Assembly (NCBI GenBank): GCA_024636075.1
Contig: JAGXHS010000182.1
Span: 1-6,588, forward strand
Source of the DNA: Propionibacteriaceae bacterium
GTDB taxonomy: Bacteria > Actinomycetota > Actinomycetes > Propionibacteriales > Propionibacteriaceae
DNA length: 6,588 bases
Direction: 5' to 3'
Shown: positions 1 to 6,292 of the stretch, piece by piece
How positions within the stretch are numbered: the first letter of the stretch is position 1
Layout of the letters: every line of letters begins with the position of its first letter
The notes under the pieces: model-generated
Told to the model about the DNA's origin: nothing
Database searches by the model: none
What the model saw: only the letters and a program-made list of their open reading frames with translations
Program-made: the position numbers and the translations under genes

Positions 1-919
1 CGTCCACGGCGAAGCCGTGGTTGTGGGCGGTGATCTCCACCTTGCCGGTGGTGCGATCCATCACCGGCTGATTGATCCCCCGGTGGCCGTACTTCAGTTT
101 GTGGGTGCCGAATCCGAGCGCGCGGCCGAAGATCTGGTTGCCGAAGCAGATGCCGAAGAACGGCAGACCGTCGCCCAACAGCTCACGCAGCAGAGCGGTG
201 GCGTGTTCGGCTGCGGCCGGATCACCGGGGCCGTTGGAGAAGAACACTCCGTCGGGTTTCAGTTGCCGGATCTGGGTGGCTGTGGTGTCGGCGGGCAGCA
301 CATGCACCTCGATGCCGCGTTGGGCCATCTGCGCAGGCGTCATCGTCTTGATACCAAGATCCACGGCCGCAACCGTGAAGCGCTTCTGCCCATCTGCGGG
401 GATCACGTACGGTTCGGTGGTGCTGACGTCGTCGACCAGGTTGGCTCCGAGCATCGACGGGGACTCCCGCACCTTCTGCAACAGGGCATCGGCGTCGGTG
501 TTGAGCGAGCTGATACCGACGCGCATTGCGCCGCGCTCGCGCAGATGACGGGTGAGGGCGCGGGTGTCCACCTCCTTGATTCCGACGATCTGCTGCGTGA
601 CGAGTTCCTCGTCCAGGCTGCGCCGGGCTCGCCAGCTGGAAGCCAGCCGCGCCGGGTCCCGCACCACGTAGCCAGCGACCCAGATCCGCGACGACTCGTC
701 GTCCTCGTCGTTCCACCCGGTGTTGCCGATGTGGGGCGCGGTGGCTACCACCACCTGGCGGTGGTAGCTGGGATCGGTGAGGGTCTCCTGGTAGCCGCTC
801 ATGCCGGTCGAGAAGACCGCTTCACCGAAGCACTCGCCGACAGCCCCGAAGGACGAACCACGAAAGACCCGACCGTCCTCCAACACCAGTATTGTGGGCA
901 CGGATTCGGCGACAGTCAT
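1..919 (-). CDS. carA: Carbamoyl-phosphate synthase small (glutaminase) subunit, C-terminus cut by window edge
   Basis: CarA hydrolyses glutamine and passes ammonia to CarB, which makes carbamoyl phosphate for pyrimidine and arginine synthesis in the cytoplasm. The visible 306 residues cover the N-terminal CPSase small-chain domain (about 8-140, with the family motif FSTGMSGYQETLTDPSY at 36-52) and most of the class I glutamine amidotransferase domain. That domain shows DLGIK at 187-191, SNGPGDP at 228-234 and the nucleophile-elbow Cys258 in FGICFGNQ. HNHGFAVD (299-306) is the last sequence before the edge, so the catalytic His and Glu of the triad lie outside the window. The protein is normally about 370-400 residues, so roughly 70-90 are missing. 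The ATG at 917-919 is chosen because GGGAGGAA (926-933 on the minus strand) lies 6 bases upstream and the N-terminus (VPTILVLEDGRVF) matches the family. carB would be expected beyond the left edge, but this cannot be seen. Confidence 0.96.
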   Translation of the reverse strand, partial: MTVAESVPTILVLEDGRVFRGSSFGAVGECFGEAVFSTGMSGYQETLTDPSYHRQVVVATAPHIGNTGWNDEDDESSRIWVAGYVVRDPARLASSWRARRSLDEELVTQQIVGIKEVDTRALTRHLRERGAMRVGISSLNTDADALLQKVRESPSMLGANLVDDVSTTEPYVIPADGQKRFTVAAVDLGIKTMTPAQMAQRGIEVHVLPADTTATQIRQLKPDGVFFSNGPGDPAAAEHATALLRELLGDGLPFFGICFGNQIFGRALGFGTHKLKYGHRGINQPVMDRTTGKVEITAHNHGFAVD

Positions 920-935
920 CAGCGGTTCCTCCCTG

Positions 936-980
936 CCCGTCGTGACGGGTCTTCAGCTGTGCCCGATGGTCACCACCGGG
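936..980 (-). promoter_or_regulatory. carA leader with two short hairpins
   Basis: The 126-base gap between the permease stop and carA holds two inverted repeats. One, at 936-949, has perfect 5-base arms (CCCGT/ACGGG) around a 4-base loop and ends two bases before the carA ribosome binding site (926-933). The other, at 962-980, is a nine-pair stem with one internal A-C mismatch, closed by a very tight turn. Neither is followed by a U-tract, so a classical intrinsic terminator is not supported. They could attenuate carA, mark the 3' end of the ABC transcript, or be chance in GC-rich DNA. I do not recognise a PyrR-binding loop consensus or a convincing sigma-70 promoter in the gap. Confidence 0.3.
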
Positions 981-1045
981 TAGACATCGCGGACGACGAT
1001 ATCAGTGTCCTCGCAGCCGGCTCACGACGCGCGGTCTTTCGGGAT

Positions 1046-2245
1046 TCAACGGCCCAGGGCCCGCCGGATGCTGACCTTGCTGTTGTAGCTGATGGCTCCG
1101 GTGCGGAACAGTTTCACGCCCACCGAGAGGAAGATCGCGGCAAAGGTCCCAATGATGCCCACCACCAGCAAGCCCTCCCACCAGGCGAGGTTTCCGGTGG
1201 CGTTGCGGAGCAGCGCCGTCACCGGTGCGGTCAGCGGGAAGTAGGTGAACACGGTGGACACCAACCCGGTCGGATCACTGACGATGAGCGCGAATGCGTA
1301 CAGCGGAAGAAAGAGCAGCACGACCACCACACCGAAGGCTGAGCCGGCTTCCTTGGCGCTGGGCATCACCGCGCCGATTGCGACCAGCATGCCGGCGAAC
1401 AGCAGGAACCCGCTGACGAAGATGGCGAATCCCATCGCCAACGGTCCGAACTCGATCGGGATCGAAGCCAGGTCGAACTGGGGCAAGTTGAAGGTCCGTG
1501 GCAGGATGAACAGCGCCGCGATCCCGGGTACCGCCACCACCAAGGCCTGCAGCAGCCCGATCAGGACCAGAGCGATGACCTTCCCGACGATCAACGTCGT
1601 CGGGTTCATCATCGTCAGGATCATTTCGGTGACCCGGTTCTCCTTTTCTTCCAGGGTCACGTTGAGCATCTGGTTGCCCAGCATCACCACTGCCATGTAG
1701 AAGAGGATCAGGAACATTCCCGGCAGCAGCAGACTCAACGGCCCCTTGGACACCTGTCCGTCGGTGTAGCTGGTGGTGTCGGTGCTGATCGGTTGGACAG
1801 CCAGGGTTGCCAGTTGCCTGTCGCCGATCCGCTGAGCGACTGACTGCTTCATCAGCGCGTTGGCCACAGCCGAGTACCGACCGCTCTCGAACAAGCCCTT
1901 GTCCTGGGCGGCGATCAGCACCGGTTCGGTGACCGGATCGGCGGGGAACTCGAGGAACCCGTCAAGCTTGCCGTCGATCACCTGCTGGCGCGCGGCGGCG
2001 GCATCGGTGACCGACGTGCCGCCCATCGCGTGGGCGACCGCTGGGTCGATCAGGCCGGAGTTGTCCAGATAGGCGAACCCGGCCTCGCTGGAGTTGGTGG
2101 TGTCCTGCGCGGTCGAGTTGCTGAAGGCGCTCAGGGCAACAACCAGGCCGATCATGACGGGCACAGCCAACGAGAGCAGCCAGAATTTCGGTTTGGTGAT
2201 GGTGCGCAGGAACTCGAACGAAACCACAGTGGTGAGATTGTGCAT
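1046..2245 (-). CDS. ABC-2 family exporter permease (NatB-like)
   Basis: This 399-residue inner-membrane protein is the membrane half of an ABC exporter. The visible layout is typical of the NatB/ABC-2 group. There is a cytoplasmic N-terminus, a first membrane segment at about 21-41, then a large extracytoplasmic domain (about 42-169). A second membrane segment at about 170-190 leads directly into the coupling signature EEKENRVTEMILT (199-211), followed by GK at 221-222. About four further hydrophobic segments fill residues 220-385, and the tail is short and basic. The ATG at 2243-2245 overlaps the TGA of the ATPase gene by one base (TGATG), and GAGGGGG (2250-2256 on the minus strand) precedes it, so translation is probably coupled. 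NatB exports sodium in Bacillus, but other members export drugs, peptides or unknown compounds. The sequence does not fix the substrate. Confidence 0.9.
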   Translation of the reverse strand: MHNLTTVVSFEFLRTITKPKFWLLSLAVPVMIGLVVALSAFSNSTAQDTTNSSEAGFAYLDNSGLIDPAVAHAMGGTSVTDAAAARQQVIDGKLDGFLEFPADPVTEPVLIAAQDKGLFESGRYSAVANALMKQSVAQRIGDRQLATLAVQPISTDTTSYTDGQVSKGPLSLLLPGMFLILFYMAVVMLGNQMLNVTLEEKENRVTEMILTMMNPTTLIVGKVIALVLIGLLQALVVAVPGIAALFILPRTFNLPQFDLASIPIEFGPLAMGFAIFVSGFLLFAGMLVAIGAVMPSAKEAGSAFGVVVVLLFLPLYAFALIVSDPTGLVSTVFTYFPLTAPVTALLRNATGNLAWWEGLLVVGIIGTFAAIFLSVGVKLFRTGAISYNSKVSIRRALGR

Positions 2246-3159
2246 CAGTCCCCCTCAGCCACTGCTGCTGACCCATAGACCTGCAGGAAGATCTCCTCCA
2301 TGCTGATCGGCGCCACTTCGAAGCTTCGCACCTGCACCCCCTGATTGATCAACTCGGCCAGGATCGCGTTGGTGTCGGCGTCGTCAGCGATGTCCAGTTC
2401 GGCGTAGTTGGCCTCGTTGATCATCGCCCGGTAGCTCTGCGAGGTGGGCAGGTGGCCGGAAAAACTGATCCGCAACCTCCGGCCCCCGTACTGGTCCTGC
2501 ACCTCGGGAATCGTCCCGTACGCCTCCGCTGCTCCATCCTTCAGCAACAGCACCCGGTCACACAACCGTTCCACCTCGTCCATCTGGTGGGTGATCATGA
2601 TCACCGTGGCGCCCTTGTCGCGGCGCTCGTTGAGCAGATCCATCAAGAGCCGCCGATTGACCGGGTCGAAGCCTTTGGTGGGTTCGTCCAGGATCAGGAT
2701 CGAGGGGTCGTTCATGATCGTCACGCCGAGCTGCACCTTCTGCTGCTGACCACCGGACAGCTTGTCCAGCCGGACCGATGCCTTGTCGGCCATCCCGATC
2801 CGTTCCAGGTAGTCAGCGGAGAAACGCTTGGCCTCCGCGGCGCTCAGACCCTTCAACCGGCCGAAGTAGACCATCACCGCCTCGACCGATTCCTTGCGGT
2901 AGAGGCCGCGCTCCTCCGGCAGGTACCCGAGCCTGGCCCCCTGCCGCGGCGAGAAGACCTCACCCTCGACCGTGAGGCGACCGGCGGTCGGCTGGTAGAT
3001 CCCCAGCAGTGCCCGAATCGTTGTGGTCTTCCCCGACCCGTTGGATCCGAGCAACCCGAACGTCTCACCTCGACGGACGTCGAAACTCAGATCGTCGATC
3101 ACGTTCGTGGACCCGAAGTCCATCCGAAAGTTCTCGACTTCGATCACCGCATCGTTCAC
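2245..3159 (-). CDS. ABC exporter ATP-binding protein (NatA-like, with DUF4162-type tail)
   Basis: This 304-residue cytoplasmic ATPase would power the permease encoded directly downstream. All ABC motifs are present: Walker A GSNGSGKT (38-45), the subfamily's Q-loop region YLPEERGLY (79-87, Glu in place of the usual Gln), signature LSGGQQQK (134-141), Walker B ILILDEP (154-160), D-loop GFD (163-165) and switch His191. The roughly 90 residues after the core fit the C-terminal extension seen in NatA-like ATPases. The start is GTG (3157-3159), supported by AAGGAG at 3169-3174 on the minus strand nine bases upstream and by a family-like N-terminus (VIEVENFRMDFG). The gene and its permease form a compact operon; nothing nearby shows what is exported. 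Confidence 0.93.
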   Translation of the reverse strand: MNDAVIEVENFRMDFGSTNVIDDLSFDVRRGETFGLLGSNGSGKTTTIRALLGIYQPTAGRLTVEGEVFSPRQGARLGYLPEERGLYRKESVEAVMVYFGRLKGLSAAEAKRFSADYLERIGMADKASVRLDKLSGGQQQKVQLGVTIMNDPSILILDEPTKGFDPVNRRLLMDLLNERRDKGATVIMITHQMDEVERLCDRVLLLKDGAAEAYGTIPEVQDQYGGRRLRISFSGHLPTSQSYRAMINEANYAELDIADDADTNAILAELINQGVQVRSFEVAPISMEEIFLQVYGSAAVAEGD

Positions 3160-3183
3160 CTGCGCGCGCTCCTTGTCGTCTCG

Positions 3184-3199
3184 TTCGACACCCGTCGAA
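3184..3199. promoter_or_regulatory. Perfect inverted repeat upstream of the ABC exporter operon
   Basis: TTCGAC and GTCGAA are perfect 6-base arms separated by ACCC. The site lies 25 bases upstream of the ATPase start codon and 10 bases upstream of its ribosome binding site. It could be an operator for a dimeric regulator or a hairpin in the 5' leader. The rest of the gap to the kinase gene (3200-3307) shows no gene, no clear terminator for the kinase transcript and no convincing -35/-10 pair. No regulator gene is in the window to match with the site. Confidence 0.35.
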
Positions 3200-3307
3200 T
3201 GTCGTCGTCCAGTAGACCACGTAGCGCCAAGGGATGGTGAGCGGTCAGGCTTGTGACATGGTCATCCGACTGAACAGACCCCAGCGGTTGTCACTGGCGA
3301 CGACCTG

Positions 3308-5020
3308 TCAGGACGTCAACTGGTCCACGATTGTGCTCAGCACCCGTGACAGGCTCACCGCCCCCGGGTCGGCCGTGCCCCGCGACTTCTCCCCCAGCGG
3401 CCTGGCCCGGCCCAGCTTCGCCACCATGTCGCGGGTGGACTCGGCGCCCTGCTCGGCAGCTTCGACCGCCTTCCGGGCAGCATCGATCGGCTCGTCGCCG
3501 GCTGCCATCGCCACCTCGTAGGCATCGGCAGCCGGGGCCATCGCATCCACCATTGTCTTGTCGCCCAGCTGGGCGCCGCCAAGTCGCGTGACCGCGTCCA
3601 ACCCGGCCCGCAGCAACCCGCTCAGGGTGTCCCGGTCAGGTGCCTTCTGATCACCAAGCAGATTGCCCACCGCGTTCAGCGCAGCGCCCCACAGCGCACC
3701 GGACGTGCCACCCGAGCCCTCTGACCAAGCGGCGCCGGCAGCGTTCAGCGTGGTCTGTGCCCCGGCATGGCGCTTGACGACGTCGGCGGCGGCATCGCGG
3801 GCAGCTCGCGAACCCCGGGCCATTCCGGTGCCGTGGTCGCCGTCGCCGGCGATCGCGTCCATGTCGCCGAGTTCGGCCTCGTCCTGCTTCAACCGGTCCG
3901 CCACCGCGGTCAACAGACTCGCCGCGAGGGCGGCCGCCTTCCGGCTCGGTTGGCTGCCGGCCTCGCCGATCTCGACGGCTGTGGGCTCCTTCGACAGCTC
4001 GGCGTCGTCGCGTCCAGCCGGTTCCACCGACCCGCGCCGGTAGGCCGGAGTGTCGCAGGGCGCCAACCAGTACTTCTCCAGCTCGTCGGTCAGCCATACC
4101 AGCGTGAGTGACACCCCCGCCATGTCCAGGCTGGTGACGAACTCACCAACATCGGAGTCGGCAATCTCGATGCCCGCCTGCCGAAGATGCTTCTGCACGC
4201 CGTGCCAGAGCACGAACATCTCCTCGTACTTGGTCCCACCCAGACCGTTCAGGATCGCCACCACCCGCTCCCCGGAACCCTCCGGACGATCGTTCAGCAG
4301 GCCGTCGACGAGCGTCTGGGCGAGGTCGGCGGCACTGCCCAGATCCGCCTCCTCGATCCCGGGCTCGCCGTGGATCCCCAGACCGATACCCATCCGGCCA
4401 GCGGGCACCGTGAACAGCGGATGGTCAGCCCCGGGAAGGGTGCAGCCGCCGAAGGCGACCCCGAAGGAACGAATCCGATCATTGGCAAGGTTGAAGACTC
4501 GCTCCACCTGGTCGATGTCGAGCCCTGCTTCACACGCGGCGCCGGTGATCTTGAATGCCGGCAGGTCACCGGCGATGCCACGGCGCTTCTGGTGCTCTTC
4601 CGGCGGACCGGACGCGATGTCATCAGTGACCAGAAGTGTGCGGGCATCGATGCCGTCGCTGGCGAGCCGCTCCACGGCCTGACCGAAGTGCAGTACGTCA
4701 CCGGCATAGTTGCCGAACCCGATGAACACTCCGGCGCCCCGGTCGGCGGCCTTACAGACCGAGTACGCCTGCGAGGCCGACGGCGAGGAGAAGATGTTGC
4801 CGCAGACGGCACCATCTGCGAAGCCCTGACCCACCCAACCGGCGAACGCCGGGTAGTGGCCCGAGCCGCCGCCGACCACCAGCGCCACCTTGCCCTGACG
4901 GGTCCTGGTTGAGCGCACCACACCACCGAAGGTGGCTTTCACGTAGCGATCGAAGGCATCCGCGAAGCCGGCCACCGCCTCCGCGGGAAAGTCATCAGGT
5001 TGGTTGGTCAAGCGCGTCAT
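3308..5020 (-). CDS. Single-chain DhaK-DhaL family ketose kinase (dihydroxyacetone/erythrulose kinase-like)
   Basis: This 570-residue cytoplasmic protein fuses a DhaK substrate-binding domain (about 1-330), a polar linker (about 331-358) and a DhaL nucleotide-binding domain (about 359-570). That is the architecture of ATP-dependent, not PTS-dependent, dihydroxyacetone kinases. DhaK shows GGGSGHYP (50-57), FSSPSASQ (77-84), GNYAGDVLHF (103-112), GIHGEPG (215-221) and TSLDMAGVSLTL (296-307). His55, Asp108 and His217 fall almost exactly where E. coli DhaK has His56, Asp109 and the covalent substrate-binding His218. DhaL shows the Mg-ATP aspartates as D388-x4-D393-G-D395, then GGTSGALWG and GDKTMVDAM. 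GHYP and GNYAGD differ from the classical GHEP and KNYTGD, so the substrate may be another short ketose such as erythrulose. The ATG at 5018-5020 has GGGAGGA (5027-5033 on the minus strand) six bases upstream. The gene is divergent from the zinc dehydrogenase. Confidence 0.9.
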   Translation of the reverse strand: MTRLTNQPDDFPAEAVAGFADAFDRYVKATFGGVVRSTRTRQGKVALVVGGGSGHYPAFAGWVGQGFADGAVCGNIFSSPSASQAYSVCKAADRGAGVFIGFGNYAGDVLHFGQAVERLASDGIDARTLLVTDDIASGPPEEHQKRRGIAGDLPAFKITGAACEAGLDIDQVERVFNLANDRIRSFGVAFGGCTLPGADHPLFTVPAGRMGIGLGIHGEPGIEEADLGSAADLAQTLVDGLLNDRPEGSGERVVAILNGLGGTKYEEMFVLWHGVQKHLRQAGIEIADSDVGEFVTSLDMAGVSLTLVWLTDELEKYWLAPCDTPAYRRGSVEPAGRDDAELSKEPTAVEIGEAGSQPSRKAAALAASLLTAVADRLKQDEAELGDMDAIAGDGDHGTGMARGSRAARDAAADVVKRHAGAQTTLNAAGAAWSEGSGGTSGALWGAALNAVGNLLGDQKAPDRDTLSGLLRAGLDAVTRLGGAQLGDKTMVDAMAPAADAYEVAMAAGDEPIDAARKAVEAAEQGAESTRDMVAKLGRARPLGEKSRGTADPGAVSLSRVLSTIVDQLTS

Positions 5021-5140
5021 TGCACGTCCTCCCGGGTGACGACTGTGGTGTGGCTCACAGCCAAGATATGTGGAAATTCACGCCATGTGTGTGAGTTTGG
5101 ACATAGAGTTCATCACGACTGACCAGTGGGAAGGGTGGCT
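5021..5140. promoter_or_regulatory. Divergent regulatory region between the kinase and the zinc dehydrogenase
   Basis: Both promoters must lie in this 120-base stretch, which is visibly less GC-rich than its flanks. It holds clustered dyads: TGGCT-CAC-AGCCA at 5051-5063 (perfect 5-base arms), the overlapping CTGTG/CACAG pair at 5043-5060 with an 8-base spacer, and the quasi-palindrome GTGGAAATTCAC at 5070-5081. Further GTG-rich sequence lies at 5086-5094. These are plausible operators for a regulator serving both transcripts. TAGAGT (5104-5109, plus strand) and TATCTT (5063-5068, minus strand) resemble -10 boxes, but neither has a good -35 partner. Ribosome binding sites close both ends (5027-5033 minus, 5129-5135 plus). 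Confidence 0.5.
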
Positions 5141-6178
5141 ATGCGAGCAGCCGTGTTGCAGGCGCCGAACGACTTCGGACTGACCGAGCGCAACACTCCA
5201 GAACCGGGCCCCGGCGAGGTGCTGCTGAAAGTGGAGGCCACCACTTTGTGCGGCACGGATCTGCGGCTGATCAATGGGCAGAAGACTGCTGGTGTCCGAC
5301 CAGGAGTGATCCTCGGACACGAGATCGCCGGCCGGATCGAGAGCGTCGGTGACGGTGTGGACGGCATCGAGGTGGGTCGCCAGGCGACGATATCCATCGT
5401 GGTCTCGTGCAACCATTGCCCAGCGTGCCTCGCCGGGCGTGAGCACCTGTGCGCCAATCTGGAGTTGTTCGGCTACGCATTGGACGGCGGGCTGGCCGAG
5501 CACCTGCTGGTGCCATCCCGAGCGGTGAAAAGCGGCAACGTGATCCTCACCCCGAATGAACTGCCCGCAACAGCCCTGTGCCTCGCCGAACCCTTGTCAT
5601 GCGTGCTGAACGGAGCGAACCAGGTGGCTACGGTCCCCGGTGACACGGTGGTGGTCCTTGGCGCGGGCGCCATCGGTCTTTTGCACACCCAGATCGCCCG
5701 GATCAGTGGTGCCCGGAACATCATCGTCACCAACCGGTCCGCCGGCCGCCGCGAAGTTGCCCAACGGGTCGGCGCCACCCACACCGTGGACCCGAGCACC
5801 GAGGACCTGCAAGCAGTGGTCGATGAGGTCACCTCCGGACGCGGAGCAGACGTGGTCGTGGTCGCCATCGGTGCTCTGCCGCTGGCCAACCAGGCACTGC
5901 AGCTGGCGGGGATCGGAGGCCGGGTGAACTACTTCGCCGGCTTCCCCAAGGGCAGCTCGGCAGAGGTGGACGTGAATCTGATCCACTACAAGGAGCTACA
6001 GGTGACTGGAGGCTCGAATGCACGGCGCGCAGACGTGGTGCGCGCCGTGGACCTGCTGTCCTGTGGAGTGATCGACGCACAGAGCGTCGTCAGCCACGAG
6101 TTCCGGCTTGCTGACATCGATGAGGCGGTGGACGCCGTGCGCAACCAGTTGGGTGTGAAGATCGCCGTCCGACCCTGA
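5141..6178 (+). CDS. Zinc-dependent medium-chain polyol dehydrogenase, sorbitol/threonine dehydrogenase type
   Basis: This 345-residue cytoplasmic MDR enzyme probably oxidises a secondary hydroxyl of a polyol to a ketose, or the reverse. The N-terminal GroES-like domain has the catalytic zinc ligands Cys37 (CGTD), His60-Glu61 (GHE) and Glu150 (LAEPLSC), and the structural zinc cysteines 90, 93, 96 and 104. The Rossmann fold starts with GAGAIG (174-179). At the end of beta-strand 2, where NAD-dependent relatives have Asp followed by a hydrophobic residue, this protein has Asn199-Arg200 with Arg204-Arg205 close by, which suggests NADP(H). The ATG at 5141 is preferred because GGAAGGG (5129-5135) lies five bases upstream. 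The in-frame GTG at 5126 would overlap that site and add only five atypical residues. Its divergent neighbour is a ketose kinase, so polyol-to-ketose oxidation is the simplest role. The exact substrate is unknown; galactitol-phosphate or threonine dehydrogenase are alternatives. Confidence 0.88.
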   Translation: MRAAVLQAPNDFGLTERNTPEPGPGEVLLKVEATTLCGTDLRLINGQKTAGVRPGVILGHEIAGRIESVGDGVDGIEVGRQATISIVVSCNHCPACLAGREHLCANLELFGYALDGGLAEHLLVPSRAVKSGNVILTPNELPATALCLAEPLSCVLNGANQVATVPGDTVVVLGAGAIGLLHTQIARISGARNIIVTNRSAGRREVAQRVGATHTVDPSTEDLQAVVDEVTSGRGADVVVVAIGALPLANQALQLAGIGGRVNYFAGFPKGSSAEVDVNLIHYKELQVTGGSNARRADVVRAVDLLSCGVIDAQSVVSHEFRLADIDEAVDAVRNQLGVKIAVRP

Positions 6179-6292
6179 CCCCAGGGTTCGCCACTTTCAC
6201 CAGGACCGTCGAGGGGCAGGGTCCGCCCGTCGGCATCCCCCGCTGAACACGTCAACTGACAGCTAACCCGAAAGGAACGGTGCAACGACACC
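6179..6292 (+). other. Intergenic spacer, dehydrogenase to GpsA-like gene
   Basis: No gene fits here. A loose dyad GGACC/GGTCC (6203-6224, 12-base loop) overlaps a GGGC/GCCC pair (6214-6228), but there is no U-tract, so a terminator is doubtful. GTCA-AC-TGAC at 6251-6260 is a small perfect inverted repeat. AAAGGA (6271-6276) is the only purine-rich ribosome-binding-like sequence, 16 bases before the next ATG, which is longer than usual. The two plus-strand genes are probably co-transcribed, although the 114-base gap would also allow a separate promoter. Confidence 0.4.

Noticed and set aside
17..1342. 441-codon open frame on the plus strand
   Set aside because: It runs antisense to carA and the ABC permease, both of which have strong family motifs and ribosome binding sites. 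The translation has no recognisable domain and has the low-complexity His/Gly/Arg look of a GC-rich shadow frame.
2452..3240. 262-codon open frame on the plus strand
   Set aside because: It is antisense to the ABC ATPase, whose Walker, signature and switch motifs are intact; the plus-strand product has no recognisable motif.
4187..4912. 241-codon plus-strand and 210-codon minus-strand frames inside the kinase gene
   Set aside because: Both overlap the DhaK domain, which carries all expected active-site motifs; they are shadow frames.
5126..5140. GTG at 5126 as the start of the zinc dehydrogenase
   Set aside because: It would place the start inside the GGAAGGG ribosome binding site that is well spaced for the ATG at 5141, and relatives begin with a short MRAAV-type N-terminus.
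5078..5503. 141-codon minus-strand frame crossing the divergent promoter region
   Set aside because: It is antisense to the zinc-binding domain of the dehydrogenase, has no clear ribosome binding site and no recognisable domain.
6203..6228. Intrinsic terminator after the zinc dehydrogenase
   Set aside because: The stems are only 4-5 pairs with long loops, and no U-tract follows.
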